Assembly (NCBI RefSeq): GCF_017571525.1 | Contig: NZ_JAGETY010000004.1 | Span: 124,001 to 188,000, forward strand | DNA: 64,000 nt | From: Hymenobacter sp. BT559 | Lineage (GTDB): Bacteria > Bacteroidota > Bacteroidia > Cytophagales > Hymenobacteraceae | Direction of reading: 5' to 3' | Shown here: positions 16,184 through 24,610 of the stretch, piece by piece | Numbering within the stretch: the stretch's first letter is position 1 | How the letters are laid out: each line of letters starts with the position of its first letter | The notes under the pieces: generated by a model | Told to the model about the DNA's origin: nothing | Seen by the model: only the letters and a program-made list of their open reading frames with translations | The model's database searches: none | Position numbers and translations under genes: made by a program

Positions 16184-16483
16184 ATGCCTGCCTTTGCCGT
16201 TTCCATACGCCTCCCGGCTTCTTTTAACCAGGAATTTTTAGCTGTTATTCCGAAGCACCGGGCATTTATTAATAACCTGCTATCGGAGCACGTTATTGAA
16301 GCTTACGCAATAAGCGCTGACCGCGGCCGGGGCTGGGTTATTATTAATAGTGAAGACGAAGCTACCGTGCGCACTATTGTCGAGCAGTTTCCTTTGCATC
16401 CTTATTTCCAGGCGGTAGAGATTGACGAGCTTTTACTCTTTGATAACGCCTCTGCTCGCTTTCCGCACATCAGCCTGAATTAA
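16184..16483 (+). CDS. Small YciI/muconolactone-isomerase-like protein
   Basis: The 99-residue protein, started at the ATG at 16184 (an in-frame TTG at 16163 adds 7 codons), reads MPAFAVSIRLPASFNQEFLA with a later HRAFINNLLSEHVIEAYAIS and EATVRTIVEQFPLHPYF. This alternation of strand, helix and the ...FPLHPYF... end is what dimeric ferredoxin-like proteins of the YciI/muconolactone-isomerase group show. No catalytic residues can be assigned, and the role is unknown. Confidence 0.65.
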   Translation: MPAFAVSIRLPASFNQEFLAVIPKHRAFINNLLSEHVIEAYAISADRGRGWVIINSEDEATVRTIVEQFPLHPYFQAVEIDELLLFDNASARFPHISLN

Positions 16484-16517
16484 CAGCTGTTTTTATCCTC
16501 ATTTTTATAGTGCACTA

Positions 16518-17366
16518 GTGTTTCGATTTCCTCTCGCTTTTCTGCTGGCCACTGGCGCACTTTTTCAAGGCTCATCTGCTACGCCTGCGAGCACTATTAC
16601 TACCGCACAGCTCACAGCGCGCCTCACAACGGCTATTCAGGCGCTTAAATCGCTGCGCTGCAATGCCGAGGCGTGCGAACGCATCGACAAGAAGCTAGTG
16701 GCTGATTACACGGCCATGAAAATTACGTTCAGTCCTTACCGCGTTTATTTAAAGAACCGCAAAGGAGTGGAGGTGTTGTACGTGACTGGCCAGAATAATA
16801 ATAAAGCGTGGGTGTACCCGGCGGCCTTTCCGTACATCACCCTGAGCCTGGACCCAACTGGCTCGCTCATGCGCAAGGGCCAGCATCACACGGTATTACA
16901 AGCCGGCTTTGGTATGATAGCCGACTTACTAGCCGGCCCCGACGGCCACGGTGACAATGCCTATACCCGCTCGTTTCGCTACGCGGGCGACAGCACGGCG
17001 CAGGGCCAGCCAGCTTATATTCTGCGTTCCGACTACCCGCAGTTTCGGTACGTAGCTTACCGGGTTGGCAAAAACGAAACTATTGCTTCAGTAGCGGCGC
17101 GCTTTAGCTGCGGCGAATACCGCATTATAGAGCGCAACGACCTGAGTGTAGACAGCAAGCTAACCGAAGGCCAGGTGCTTCAGGTGCCCAATGCCTATGG
17201 CCGGCGCGTTATCGTAGTGGTTGATGCCAAAACCTACTTACCCGCTTCGGTGACAGTTTACGATGACCAGGGGCTGTATGAAAAGTATGCTTTTCTGAAC
17301 ACAGTGGCCAACCAGCCCATTCCACTGGCTGAGTTCAGCACCGATTATAAGGGGTATAAGCTGTAA
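16518..17366 (+). CDS. Secreted DUF1571-type protein with LysM-like segment
   Basis: A GTG start at 16518 gives a signal peptide (MFRFPLAFLLATGALFQGSS). The body (about residues 35-180) resembles DUF1571: a Cys pair CNAEAC, then MKITFSPYRVYLKNRKGVEV and outer-membrane-lipoprotein-like beta structure. Residues about 185-230 look like LysM (VGKNETIASVAARFSCGEYR, then LSVDSKLTEGQVLQVPN), which binds peptidoglycan sugars. The last 50 residues return to the beta fold (VVVDAKTYLPASVTVYD). It ends 6 bases before the convergent SDR gene with no terminator between them. Probably periplasmic and wall-associated. Confidence 0.75.
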   Translation: MFRFPLAFLLATGALFQGSSATPASTITTAQLTARLTTAIQALKSLRCNAEACERIDKKLVADYTAMKITFSPYRVYLKNRKGVEVLYVTGQNNNKAWVYPAAFPYITLSLDPTGSLMRKGQHHTVLQAGFGMIADLLAGPDGHGDNAYTRSFRYAGDSTAQGQPAYILRSDYPQFRYVAYRVGKNETIASVAARFSCGEYRIIERNDLSVDSKLTEGQVLQVPNAYGRRVIVVVDAKTYLPASVTVYDDQGLYEKYAFLNTVANQPIPLAEFSTDYKGYKL

Positions 17367-17372
17367 AAGCGC

Positions 17373-18245
17373 CTAGCGGCGCATCGTTTTCTCGATGGTG
17401 TCCCACATGGCCGGCGTCAGAGCTTCGAGCTTATTAAACTCGCCGGCGCCGTTGAGCCACTCGCCGCCGTCGATGGTCACGACCTCGCCATTGATATAGG
17501 CCGAGAAATCGGACACGAGGTAAGCTGCCAGGTTAGCCAGCTCCTGGTACTGGCCCACGCGCTTAAGCGGCACGCTGGCGGCCGGGTCAAGCTGGCTGGC
17601 CAGGGGCTCGGGAAACAGCCGGCTCCAGGCCCCTTCGGTAGGAAATGGGCCGGGCGCGATGGCATTCGAGCGGATGCCATACTTGGCCCACTCTACGGCC
17701 AGCGAGCGGGTCATAGCCAGCACGCCGGCTTTGGCAGCCGCTGAGGGCACCACGTAGGCCGAGCCCACCGAGGCATACGTAGTTACAATATTAAGAATGG
17801 TACCCGGCTGCTTCTCGGCAATCCAACGCTTACCCACGGCCAGGGTGCAGTTGTAGGAACCGCGCAGCACGATGTCGACAATGACATCGAAGGCTTTGTG
17901 GCTAAGGCGCTCGGTAGGGCTAATAAAGTTACCGGCCGCATTATTAAGCAGTACATCCACGCGGCCGAACTCTTCGTAGGTTCGGGCCAACATGGCTTCT
18001 ACCTCCTCATACTTGCGCACGTCGCAGGCCAGGGCCAGCACGCGGCCACCGGTCTGCTGGCGCAGTTCGGCCGCAGTTTGCTCCAGTACGGCGAGTTTGC
18101 GGCTGGTAATAGTGACATTGGCCCCTAATTGCAGGAAATAAGTCGTCATGGCCCGGCCCAGGCCCGTGCCCCCACCCGTTACAATGATGGTTTTGCCAGC
18201 TAGGGCATTATCACGCAGCATGGGTTGGGCAAAGGGGTTGGTCAT
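17373..18245 (-). CDS. SDR oxidoreductase, 2,4-dienoyl-CoA-reductase-like
   Basis: A short-chain dehydrogenase (290 residues from the ATG at 18245; the longer frame adds 10). The cofactor loop is TGGGTGLG near residue 24; NNAAGNF, a C-terminal PSAAAKAG with the family Lys, and IAPGPFPTEGAWSRLF follow. The combination NNAAGNFISP and IAPGP.PTEGA is typical of the 2,4-dienoyl-CoA / trans-2-enoyl-CoA reductase subgroup, in which the usual catalytic Tyr is replaced; here the Lys lies in SAAAKAG. That suggests a role in breakdown of unsaturated fatty acids. It converges on the DUF1571 gene. Confidence 0.88.
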   Translation of the reverse strand: MTNPFAQPMLRDNALAGKTIIVTGGGTGLGRAMTTYFLQLGANVTITSRKLAVLEQTAAELRQQTGGRVLALACDVRKYEEVEAMLARTYEEFGRVDVLLNNAAGNFISPTERLSHKAFDVIVDIVLRGSYNCTLAVGKRWIAEKQPGTILNIVTTYASVGSAYVVPSAAAKAGVLAMTRSLAVEWAKYGIRSNAIAPGPFPTEGAWSRLFPEPLASQLDPAASVPLKRVGQYQELANLAAYLVSDFSAYINGEVVTIDGGEWLNGAGEFNKLEALTPAMWDTIEKTMRR

Positions 18246-18387
18246 GGTTTTGGGGAAAGGCTGGCGGGCTGCCAACGGCTAAGGCGCCCGAAGTTAGGTA
18301 ATAGCTTCTACACTGTACAGCTTTACTTGGTTTATGTGCAACTTGCATCCTTTTAGCATAGAAAACTAGTATTCGATAATCATCTTT

Positions 18388-19248
18388 ATGTCTATTAATC
18401 CCGTTGCGAGTGCAGCTGCCCCTGCCTCTACCGTAGCTGTATTGGGCTGCGGTTGGTTGGGCCTGCCCTTGGCAAAACACCTGCTGACGCAGGGCCACCG
18501 GGTACTGGGCACTACTACTTCGGCCGAGCAGCTTCCGCTGCTGGCTGCTGAAGGCATTGAAGGCCATTACTTTAAATTAGGCGCCGAGTTTTCGGCCGCC
18601 GACGAAGAGCGCCTGACGGGCATGCTAGGCCAGGCGACTACCCTGGTACTGAACGTGCCGCCGCGCGCCGCCATAGCTGGCGGCTACCCGCAGCTCCTGC
18701 GCCCGGTGCACCGGGCCGTGGCCGCCGCGCACGTGCAGGCCGTGCTGTTTGTGTCGACCACGGGCGTGTACCCCGACGAGGCCCGGCCGATGCGCGAAAC
18801 GGATGCCATCAGCACCCGCGACGCGGCTTCGGATGTGCTGCGCACCGAGGGGCACTTTGTGCCGCGCTACGGGCAATGGCAGAGCACCGTGGTACGGCTA
18901 GGGGGCCTCATTGGGCCAGGCCGGGCGCCGGGGCGCTTCCTGGCGGGCCGCCGCAATTTGCCGCAGGGCGATGCACCCACCAACCTGCTGCACCTTACCG
19001 ATGCGGTGGGCGTGCTCAGTAGCATCATCGAACACAACATCTGGGGGCACACTTTGAACGTGTGTGCCGAGCAACACCCGCTGCGACGCGATTTTTATCC
19101 GGCCGCCGCCACCTATCTGGGCCTGGAGCCGCCGACATTCTTGCCCAATGGCGGCGGTAGCAAACTCATCGATTCGAGCCGTCTGCGCGACTTGGTGCCC
19201 TATACTTTTCAGCACGACGACGTGCTGGCGGCCCTGCCCTACTGCTAG
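18388..19248 (+). CDS. NAD(P)-dependent epimerase-like protein (YeeZ type)
   Basis: A 286-residue atypical extended SDR. The Rossmann loop is VAVLGCGWLGLPLAKHL near residues 17-32, the GCGWLG form seen in YeeZ proteins; LFVSTTGVYPDEARPMRETD carries the strand-end and VYPD motif, and RLGGLIGPGRAPGRF is the substrate-loop region. It lacks the standard YxxxK pair, as do YeeZ relatives, so catalysis is uncertain. The ATG at 18388 is the only plausible start. It is followed 41 bases later by a flavoprotein in the same direction. Confidence 0.85.
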   Translation: MSINPVASAAAPASTVAVLGCGWLGLPLAKHLLTQGHRVLGTTTSAEQLPLLAAEGIEGHYFKLGAEFSAADEERLTGMLGQATTLVLNVPPRAAIAGGYPQLLRPVHRAVAAAHVQAVLFVSTTGVYPDEARPMRETDAISTRDAASDVLRTEGHFVPRYGQWQSTVVRLGGLIGPGRAPGRFLAGRRNLPQGDAPTNLLHLTDAVGVLSSIIEHNIWGHTLNVCAEQHPLRRDFYPAAATYLGLEPPTFLPNGGGSKLIDSSRLRDLVPYTFQHDDVLAALPYC

Positions 19249-19277
19249 GCCCAGCGGGCACGCAAAATCGCCCAAGG

Positions 19278-19285
19278 TATCTTTG
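19278..19285 (+). promoter_or_regulatory. -7 promoter box TATCTTTG, 4 bases before an ATG
   Basis: TATCTTTG is followed by CAGT and then the ATG at 19290. If it is used, the transcript would start at or within a few bases of the start codon. Confidence 0.5.
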
Positions 19286-19289
19286 CAGT

Positions 19290-20585
19290 ATGTCATTGCC
19301 TGCCTCCACTGCCGCCCGCCCCGCCCCACCGCCCGTAGTAGCGGTGCTGGGCGGCGGGGCAGCGGGCTTTTTTGGGGCCATTGCCTGCGCCGAGGCTAAC
19401 CCCGGTCTAGCTGTTTTTTTGCTTGAGAAGAGCCCTAAGCTGCTGAGCAAGGTGCGCATTTCGGGCGGTGGTCGGTGCAACGTGACGCACGCCTGCGAGT
19501 CGGCGGCGCAGCTGGTGCAGCACTACCCACGCGGGGGCCGCCAGCTGAAAGAAGCATTTCGACATTTTGGCGTGGCCGACACCATTGCCTGGTTTGCTAA
19601 GCGCGGCGTGGCGCTCAAGATGGAGGCCGATGGCCGCATGTTTCCAACCACCGATAGCAGCGAAACCATTGCCCGCGCTCTCGAAGACGCTGCCCGCCGC
19701 GCTGGCGTGCGCGTGCTCACGCGCACGGCGGCCGAGCAGATTACCGCTTCGCCAGAAGGTGGTTTTAGGCTGGCACTCAGCGGCGAGGGCAGCGCGGCGC
19801 TAGGCCCCGAGCTACACGTGAGCCGGCTGCTGGTGGCCACCGGCGGCAACCCTAAGTCGGCGGCTTATGACTGGCTGCGGGCGCTAGGCCATACCATTGC
19901 TGAGCCGGTGCCGTCGCTGTTCACCTTCAATGTGCCGGCCTCGCCCCTACGCGAGTTGCCGGGTGTGAGCGTGCCGCACGCCCGGGTGGTGTTAGCCGGT
20001 GAAAAGCTGCAATACGAAGGCCCTTTGCTAGTGACGCATTGGGGCGTCAGTGGCCCGGCCGTGCTCATGCTCTCGGCCTGGGGCGCCCGGCGCCTGCACG
20101 AGCTCAGCTACCACGGCACGGCCCTGGTGAGCTGGGTGCCCGCCCACACCGACGAAACGCTGCGCCCCTGGGCCCAGACTTTTCGCCTTGAAAATGGCAA
20201 GAAGCAGGTGGCAGCGCACCCGCAGTTTGGCCTGCCCACGCGGCTCTGGCGCACGCTGGTGCTGGAGGCTGGCATCGGCCCTGAAACGCGCTGGAATGAG
20301 GTGCCCGCCAAGGCCCAGAACCGCCTGCTGGAGCTACTGCTGCGCACGCCGCTGCAAGTGCAGGGCAAAACCACACACAAGGATGAGTTTGTAACCTGCG
20401 GGGGCATTCCGCTCAGCGAAGTCAACCTCACTACGTTTGAGAGCCGCCGCGTGCCAGGCCTATACTTTGCCGGCGAAGTGCTTGACATTGATGGCATTAC
20501 CGGGGGCTTTAACTTTCAGGCTGCCTGGACGACGGGCTTCCTGGCCGGGCAGGCCCTCGCGAAAGTTGGAGCCCTAGCGGCTTAG
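19290..20585 (+). CDS. FAD-dependent oxidoreductase, HI0933/YhiN family
   Basis: A 431-residue flavoprotein. The dinucleotide loop GGGAAGFFGAIACAE starts near residue 22; VRISGGGRCNVTHAC follows, as in this family, and the C-terminal FAD signature FAGEVLDIDGITGGFNFQAA lies near 388-407. GGVPLSEV-like GGIPLSEVNL precedes it. The family includes the bile-acid reductase BaiN, but most members have no known substrate. A TATCTTTG promoter box ends 4 bases before the ATG, implying a leaderless or near-leaderless mRNA. Confidence 0.9.
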   Translation: MSLPASTAARPAPPPVVAVLGGGAAGFFGAIACAEANPGLAVFLLEKSPKLLSKVRISGGGRCNVTHACESAAQLVQHYPRGGRQLKEAFRHFGVADTIAWFAKRGVALKMEADGRMFPTTDSSETIARALEDAARRAGVRVLTRTAAEQITASPEGGFRLALSGEGSAALGPELHVSRLLVATGGNPKSAAYDWLRALGHTIAEPVPSLFTFNVPASPLRELPGVSVPHARVVLAGEKLQYEGPLLVTHWGVSGPAVLMLSAWGARRLHELSYHGTALVSWVPAHTDETLRPWAQTFRLENGKKQVAAHPQFGLPTRLWRTLVLEAGIGPETRWNEVPAKAQNRLLELLLRTPLQVQGKTTHKDEFVTCGGIPLSEVNLTTFESRRVPGLYFAGEVLDIDGITGGFNFQAAWTTGFLAGQALAKVGALAA

Positions 20586-20699
20586 CGCTCAGGCTAGCCC
20601 GACCGGAATAAAAAGGGGCATCTTCAGGCAGATTGTAACCCTATGGGCAGTTGGCTAGTAAACTCCTCACCTTTCCAACTTAAATTCCCTTTTCCTGTC

Positions 20700-21152
20700 A
20701 TGGAAGCCAAAGTCACCCAAACCGCCCTCAACTCGCTCATCACCGTTCTCAAAGATGGCCAAAAAGGCTATGCCGACGCGATGGTCGACGTGAAGGACCA
20801 GCACCTGAAAGAACTATTCAAGAAATATTCGGCGCAGCGCGCCAGCTACGTTACCGAGCTGGAAAACCAGATGTTCAAGCTCGACCTCAAGCCCGATACT
20901 GACGAAGGCTCGTCGGTGGCTGGTGCTATTCACCACGCCTGGATTGACCTGAAAGCTGCTGTAACCGGCCACGACAACCACGCCATTCTCGCCGAGTGCG
21001 AGCGCGGCGAAGACGTAGCCAAGAAAGCCTACGAAGAAGCTTCTAAAGTGCAAAACCTGCCCAGCGAGCTAAAGTCGATTATCGACAAGCAGGCTCAAGG
21101 CGTAAAAGCGGCCCACGACGAAATCCGCGGCCTGCGCGACTCTTCGAAGTAA
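20700..21152 (+). CDS. PA2169-type four-helix-bundle protein (DUF2383)
   Basis: The 150-residue protein is almost entirely helical: TQTALNSLITVLKDGQKGYA, then an Arg/Tyr-containing helix (YSAQRASYVTELENQMFKL), a short turn with SSVAGAIHHAWIDLKAAVTG, and a final helix pair. That pattern is the DUF2383/PA2169 ferritin-like family, of unknown function, sometimes stress-induced. The ATG at 20700 is preferred over one at 20643, since the extra 19 residues are hydrophobic noise and the family starts here. The TAA stop is joined to a repeat arm at 21153. Confidence 0.85.
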   Translation: MEAKVTQTALNSLITVLKDGQKGYADAMVDVKDQHLKELFKKYSAQRASYVTELENQMFKLDLKPDTDEGSSVAGAIHHAWIDLKAAVTGHDNHAILAECERGEDVAKKAYEEASKVQNLPSELKSIIDKQAQGVKAAHDEIRGLRDSSK

Positions 21153-21328
21153 GTCTGGACCACGGATTCGAGCGGATTTTTCGGATTACTCGGATTTTGT
21201 GGCCGTACTCTCCAGAATAAGAAAAGGCCACCCTAGCGGGTGGCCTTTTCTTTTGTATGTTCTATTGTAAGCAAGCGGCCACAAAATCCGAGCAATCCGA
21301 AAAATCCGCTCGAATCCGTGGTCCAGAC
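21153..21328. repeat. Long inverted repeat (arms 53 bp) with nested terminator between convergent genes
   Basis: Arm 21153-21205 starts right after the TAA of the DUF2383 gene (GTCTGGACCACGGATTCG...). Arm 21276-21328 is its reverse complement, starting at the last base of the DEAD-helicase TAG. There is a single mismatch (21189 region A/G). GGATT recurs within each arm. The centre holds a separate 15-bp terminator stem. The design is the same as the element at 8041-8259, with a related but distinct sequence. Confidence 0.9.
21219..21252. terminator. Bidirectional terminator inside the inverted repeat
   Basis: A 15-bp perfect stem AAGAAAAGGCCACCC with loop TAGC is flanked by A-rich and T-rich feet and serves both convergent genes. 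Confidence 0.9.
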
Positions 21329-23313
21329 TACTCGTCGTAGTTATCGCGCTTGCCTTTGTAGCCACCGCCGTAGCTGCTACCGCCGCCCTGGCCACCTTTG
21401 TAGCCGCCACGCTGGTAGCCAGCACCTTGGCCACCCTGACGGTCGCCGTAGCTGCTACCGCCCTGGCGGTTGCCGTAGCTGCTGCCACCATCGCGGTTGC
21501 CTTTGTAGCCGCCACCGTAGGAGCTGCCACCGCCTTGGCGGTCGCCGTAGCTGCCGCCGCGGTTGTTGCTGCCGTAGGGCGGGCGACCACCTTCGCGGCG
21601 TTCGCCACCACCGAAGCCACCGCGACGCTCACCGTCGCCGAAGCCCCGACGCTCGGGGCGGTTCAGGCCTTCTTCTTTAGCTGCGGCATCCTGCACCGGC
21701 GTAGCGATGCTGAACGTAACCGGCTGGCCCTGAATGCTGCTGCGGCCTAGCTGGGTTACTACCTCATCAGCAAATTCGGCGGGCACTTCCACAAAGCTGA
21801 ACTTGTCGTAGAGGGCGATGTCGCCTACTTTATTGCCTTGCAGCCCAGTGTTTTCCGAAATCAATTCAACTACATCGCGGGGGTGCAGACGGTCCTTCTT
21901 GCCCATGCTGATGAAGAGGCGCGTGTAGCCGGGGCGGCTAGCCCCACGCTCGCGGCCAGCGTCGAGGCTTTGCTCGGCGCGCTTGTCTTCCTTCATCGTC
22001 ATCTTGAGCAGCGCGGCAGCGATGTCAAGCGAGGTAATATCTTCGCTCTGGTCGAGCAGGCGTTGCACGCGGCCTACGTATTTGTCGAGGTTGCCTTTCT
22101 CAATCACTTCTTTGATTTGATTGAGGAACAGCGTAGTTTTTACTTCCGACACGTCGGCGAAGCTCGGCACTTGCTCCAGCTTGATATCAGCCTTGGTGAA
22201 GCGCATGATGTCGCGCAGCTTGTAGATGTCGCGGCCACTCACGAAGGTGAAGGCGCGGCCACTCTTGCCGGCGCGGCCCGTGCGGCCGATGCGGTGTACG
22301 TAGTATTCCTCGTCGGCGGGCAGGTCGTAGTTGAATACAGCCTCCACGTTGTCTACGTCGATACCGCGGGCGGCTACGTCGGTCGCTACCAGGATTTCGA
22401 GCGTGCTCTTGCGGAATTTATCGAGCGTGTTCTGGCGCTGAGCCTGGCTCATGTCGCCGTGCAGGCCGTCGGCAAAGTAGCCTTTGGCTTGCAGGTCCGA
22501 CACAATCTCGTCTACCATGCGCTTCGTGTTAGCGAAGATGATGGTCGACTTGAGGTTGTACATATCAAGTACACGCGTGAGCACGTCCTTTTTTTGCGGG
22601 CCGCGCACCTCGAAGTAGCTCTGCTCGATGTTCGACACCGTCATCTCCTTGTGGTTGACCTTTACCGTCTGCGGGTCGCGCTGGTATTTTTTGGTCATCT
22701 CCAGGATGGGCTTGCTCATCGTGGCCGAGAAAAACACCGTCTGGCGGTTTTCGGGCATCTTGCTGAGCACGTACTCGATGTCGTCGCGGAAGCCCATGTC
22801 GAGCATTTCGTCGGCCTCGTCGAGGATGATTTTGGTGGCTTTGTCGAGCTTCAGCGTGCCGCGCTCAATGTGGTCCATTACGCGGCCAGGCGTGCCGATG
22901 ACGATTTGCACGCCGCGCTCCAAGGCGCGGAACTGGCGGTCGTAGCTGCTGCCGCCATAAATCGGCACTACGGCTAGGCCCTTCTTATACTTACCCAGCT
23001 TCTGGATTTCGCCCGAAACCTGCACCGCAAGCTCACGGGTGGGGCAAAGCACAATTACTTGTACATCACGGCTTTCGCCGTTTACACCCTCAATGGCGGG
23101 GATAGAGAAGGCGGCCGTTTTGCCGGTGCCCGTCTGGGCCTGGCCGATTACGTCTTTGCCGGCGAGCAGCACCGGAATAGCGGCCGACTGAATGGGCGAG
23201 GCTTCCTCGTAGCCCATTTCGCTGATGGCGCGCTGTACCTCGGGCGAGAGGTTGAGCTCATCGAAGCGGATTTTGGCTTTGTCGGTGTTCTTTTCTACTG
23301 TCGTAGGTTCCAT
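21328..23313 (-). CDS. DEAD-box RNA helicase with Gly/Tyr-rich C-terminal tail
   Basis: A 661-residue ATP-dependent RNA helicase. Motifs in order: Q motif about residue 41, Walker A AQTGTGKT at 59-66, PTRELA about 91, DEAD at 165-168 (motif II), SAT about 195, and HRIGRTGRAG in the second RecA domain. A DbpA-like RNA-binding domain follows near residues 480-555 (YTRLFISMGKKDRLHPRDVV), then about 90 residues made of repeats of SYGDRQGG, GGGYKGNRD and YGNRQGG, an RGG-like RNA-binding tail. Length and order match CsdA/DeaD-type cold-shock helicases. A TACCTTTG box at 23554-23561 gives a leader of about 230 bases. The neighbouring cold-shock protein gene supports a role at low temperature (inference). 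Confidence 0.93.
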   Translation of the reverse strand: MEPTTVEKNTDKAKIRFDELNLSPEVQRAISEMGYEEASPIQSAAIPVLLAGKDVIGQAQTGTGKTAAFSIPAIEGVNGESRDVQVIVLCPTRELAVQVSGEIQKLGKYKKGLAVVPIYGGSSYDRQFRALERGVQIVIGTPGRVMDHIERGTLKLDKATKIILDEADEMLDMGFRDDIEYVLSKMPENRQTVFFSATMSKPILEMTKKYQRDPQTVKVNHKEMTVSNIEQSYFEVRGPQKKDVLTRVLDMYNLKSTIIFANTKRMVDEIVSDLQAKGYFADGLHGDMSQAQRQNTLDKFRKSTLEILVATDVAARGIDVDNVEAVFNYDLPADEEYYVHRIGRTGRAGKSGRAFTFVSGRDIYKLRDIMRFTKADIKLEQVPSFADVSEVKTTLFLNQIKEVIEKGNLDKYVGRVQRLLDQSEDITSLDIAAALLKMTMKEDKRAEQSLDAGRERGASRPGYTRLFISMGKKDRLHPRDVVELISENTGLQGNKVGDIALYDKFSFVEVPAEFADEVVTQLGRSSIQGQPVTFSIATPVQDAAAKEEGLNRPERRGFGDGERRGGFGGGERREGGRPPYGSNNRGGSYGDRQGGGSSYGGGYKGNRDGGSSYGNRQGGSSYGDRQGGQGAGYQRGGYKGGQGGGSSYGGGYKGKRDNYDE

Positions 23314-23749
23314 GGTTGGAAGGAAATGGGTTGCTAGGCCACCTGGTTTTCCAAAACCTGGGTGACCTGGGGAATGAGACTACGCTCTGAAAACAGCCGG
23401 CTCAACAGCGGCGGCGCTTCTTTCCCCCTCAACCTTCCTACTAACGACAAGGCGGAAAAATACGACCGAACTAAACGGGAACTACTCGGCAGCCTACTTC
23501 TAAACTCTGGGCCACCCCGGCCACTAAAATGGGGCCGTTCTCAAATGCGGGTGCAAAGGTACGCATTTTAGTTGAAAAAGGCTACTGTGAAAGCGATAAA
23601 TCTTTTCCCTCCACCCAGCTAGGGTAGAGATGCATCCCTCTATCTCCTCGCTGAAAGGCCTCGAACGACACCTAGGAAATACCCAGACCACACCCTCGCG
23701 GCGCACTCGCCGAGACGTAAGGAGGCGCCTTTACACTAGCTGGGCGCAC
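23314..23749. other. Long leader and spacer between helicase and cold-shock gene
   Basis: About 435 bases without a convincing gene. They hold the helicase promoter box (23554-23561) and about 230 bases of likely 5' leader. Short frames on both strands have no family, start signal or conserved look. Confidence 0.5.
23554..23561 (-). promoter_or_regulatory. -7 promoter box TACCTTTG for the DEAD-box helicase
   Basis: TACCTTTG on the minus strand lies about 240 bases upstream of the helicase ATG at 23313. The resulting long leader resembles those of cold-shock genes, where leader structure controls translation. No other TAnnTTTG box was found closer. Confidence 0.5.
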
Positions 23750-23783
23750 AAAAAAAGCGCCCTCCCGCGTGGGAAGGCGCTTT
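23750..23783 (-). terminator. Terminator of the cold-shock gene
   Basis: On the minus strand AAAGCGCCTTCCC pairs with GGGAGGGCGCTTT (one mismatch) and runs into a T-tract at 23756-23750. It lies about 28 bases after the stop at 23811. Confidence 0.85.
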
Positions 23784-23810
23784 CTGCTAGCACGAAAGGT
23801 GCGGCTACTA

Positions 23811-24008
23811 CTAGAGCAGCGACACTTTTACCGCGTTCGGGCCTTTACGGCCTTGGGCTTCTTCGTACTGAACTTTGTCTTTCTCTTGTAGCGTCTTGGC
23901 GTCTACTAGGTCGGTGACGTGGACGAAGATGTCTTGGCCAGTCTCGTCGTTTTTGATGAAACCAAAGCCTTTGGTCTCATTGAAGAATTTTACCGTTCCG
24001 GTCGGCAT
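23811..24008 (-). CDS. Cold-shock protein (CspA family)
   Basis: A single cold-shock domain of 65 residues. RNP1-type KGFGFIKND and RNP2-type DIFVHVTDL are both present, and the protein begins MPTGTVKFFNETKG as family members do. Such proteins bind single-stranded RNA and DNA and melt mRNA structure in the cold. A TATCTTTG box at 24117-24124 would give a leader of about 100 bases, in keeping with the long regulatory leaders of cspA-type genes. It has a strong terminator and stands as a single-gene unit between a DEAD helicase and a thioesterase. Confidence 0.95.
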   Translation of the reverse strand: MPTGTVKFFNETKGFGFIKNDETGQDIFVHVTDLVDAKTLQEKDKVQYEEAQGRKGPNAVKVSLL

Positions 24009-24116
24009 AATAAAAAAAATTTGGGAGTGTCGTCAAAGCCCGGCGGCAAGCTGGGGACCTAAGATGCTAACACACCGGAGCGGACCGGAACAGCACCACA
24101 GGGCCTTGAGTTGCGC

Positions 24117-24124
24117 CAAAGATA
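24117..24124 (-). promoter_or_regulatory. -7 promoter box TATCTTTG for the cold-shock gene
   Basis: On the minus strand TATCTTTG lies about 109 bases before the cold-shock ATG at 24008, giving a leader of roughly 100 bases. Confidence 0.5.
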
Positions 24125-24163
24125 GACAAAAACCCCGAACTTCGTTTATCTTCTAAAAAAGTT

Positions 24164-24595
24164 ATGGACACGCCCGCCGCCCCTACCCACGCTTATACTC
24201 ACACCTTTACCGTAGAGGCTAGCGACATCGACCAGCTCGGACACGCCAACAACGTAGCCTACGTGCGCTGGGTGCAGGATGTGGCCGCCGCGCATTGGCA
24301 CCACCTCTACCCACCCACTGCCGAGCTGCCACCCCAGGTGTGGGTGGTGCAGGAGCACCGCGTGCGCTACCTGCGCTCGGCCTACGCCGGCGACGAGTTG
24401 CGCGCCAGCACTTGGGTAGCCGATGTAAAAGGGGCTAGCTCGAAGCGCATGACCCGCATCGAGCGCGTAGCCGATGGGCAGCTACTCTGCGCCGCCGAAA
24501 CCCAGTGGGTGCTGCTGGATGGGGCTAGCGGCCGGCCAAAGCGGGTACCAACACAATGGGTAGAACGGATGATGACCCTTAGAGACAGTTTCTAA
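24164..24595 (+). CDS. Acyl-CoA thioesterase (4HBT hotdog family)
   Basis: A 143-residue single-hotdog protein. The 4HBT signature DIDQLGHANNVAYVRWVQD (Asp near residue 20, the His/Asn pair) is intact, with VVQEHRVRYLRSAYAGDELR as the second strand set. Family members hydrolyse acyl-CoA or acyl-ACP thioesters. The ATG at 24164 fits the domain start. The gene ends at 24595, 15 bases before the stop of an AT-rich lipoprotein gene on the other strand; no terminator separates them. Confidence 0.85.
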   Translation: MDTPAAPTHAYTHTFTVEASDIDQLGHANNVAYVRWVQDVAAAHWHHLYPPTAELPPQVWVVQEHRVRYLRSAYAGDELRASTWVADVKGASSKRMTRIERVADGQLLCAAETQWVLLDGASGRPKRVPTQWVERMMTLRDSF

Positions 24596-24610
24596 TGTTT
24601 ACGAAAAAAA

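Noticed and set aside
21838..22977. 379-codon plus-strand frame opposite the DEAD-box helicase
   Set aside because: It lies wholly on the antisense of a well-supported gene and has no domain. It is a GC-rich shadow frame, as are the long frames opposite the M13, amidohydrolase and secreted-protein genes (43739-44683, 45915-46934, 47067-48032, 39134-40078, 57319-58299).
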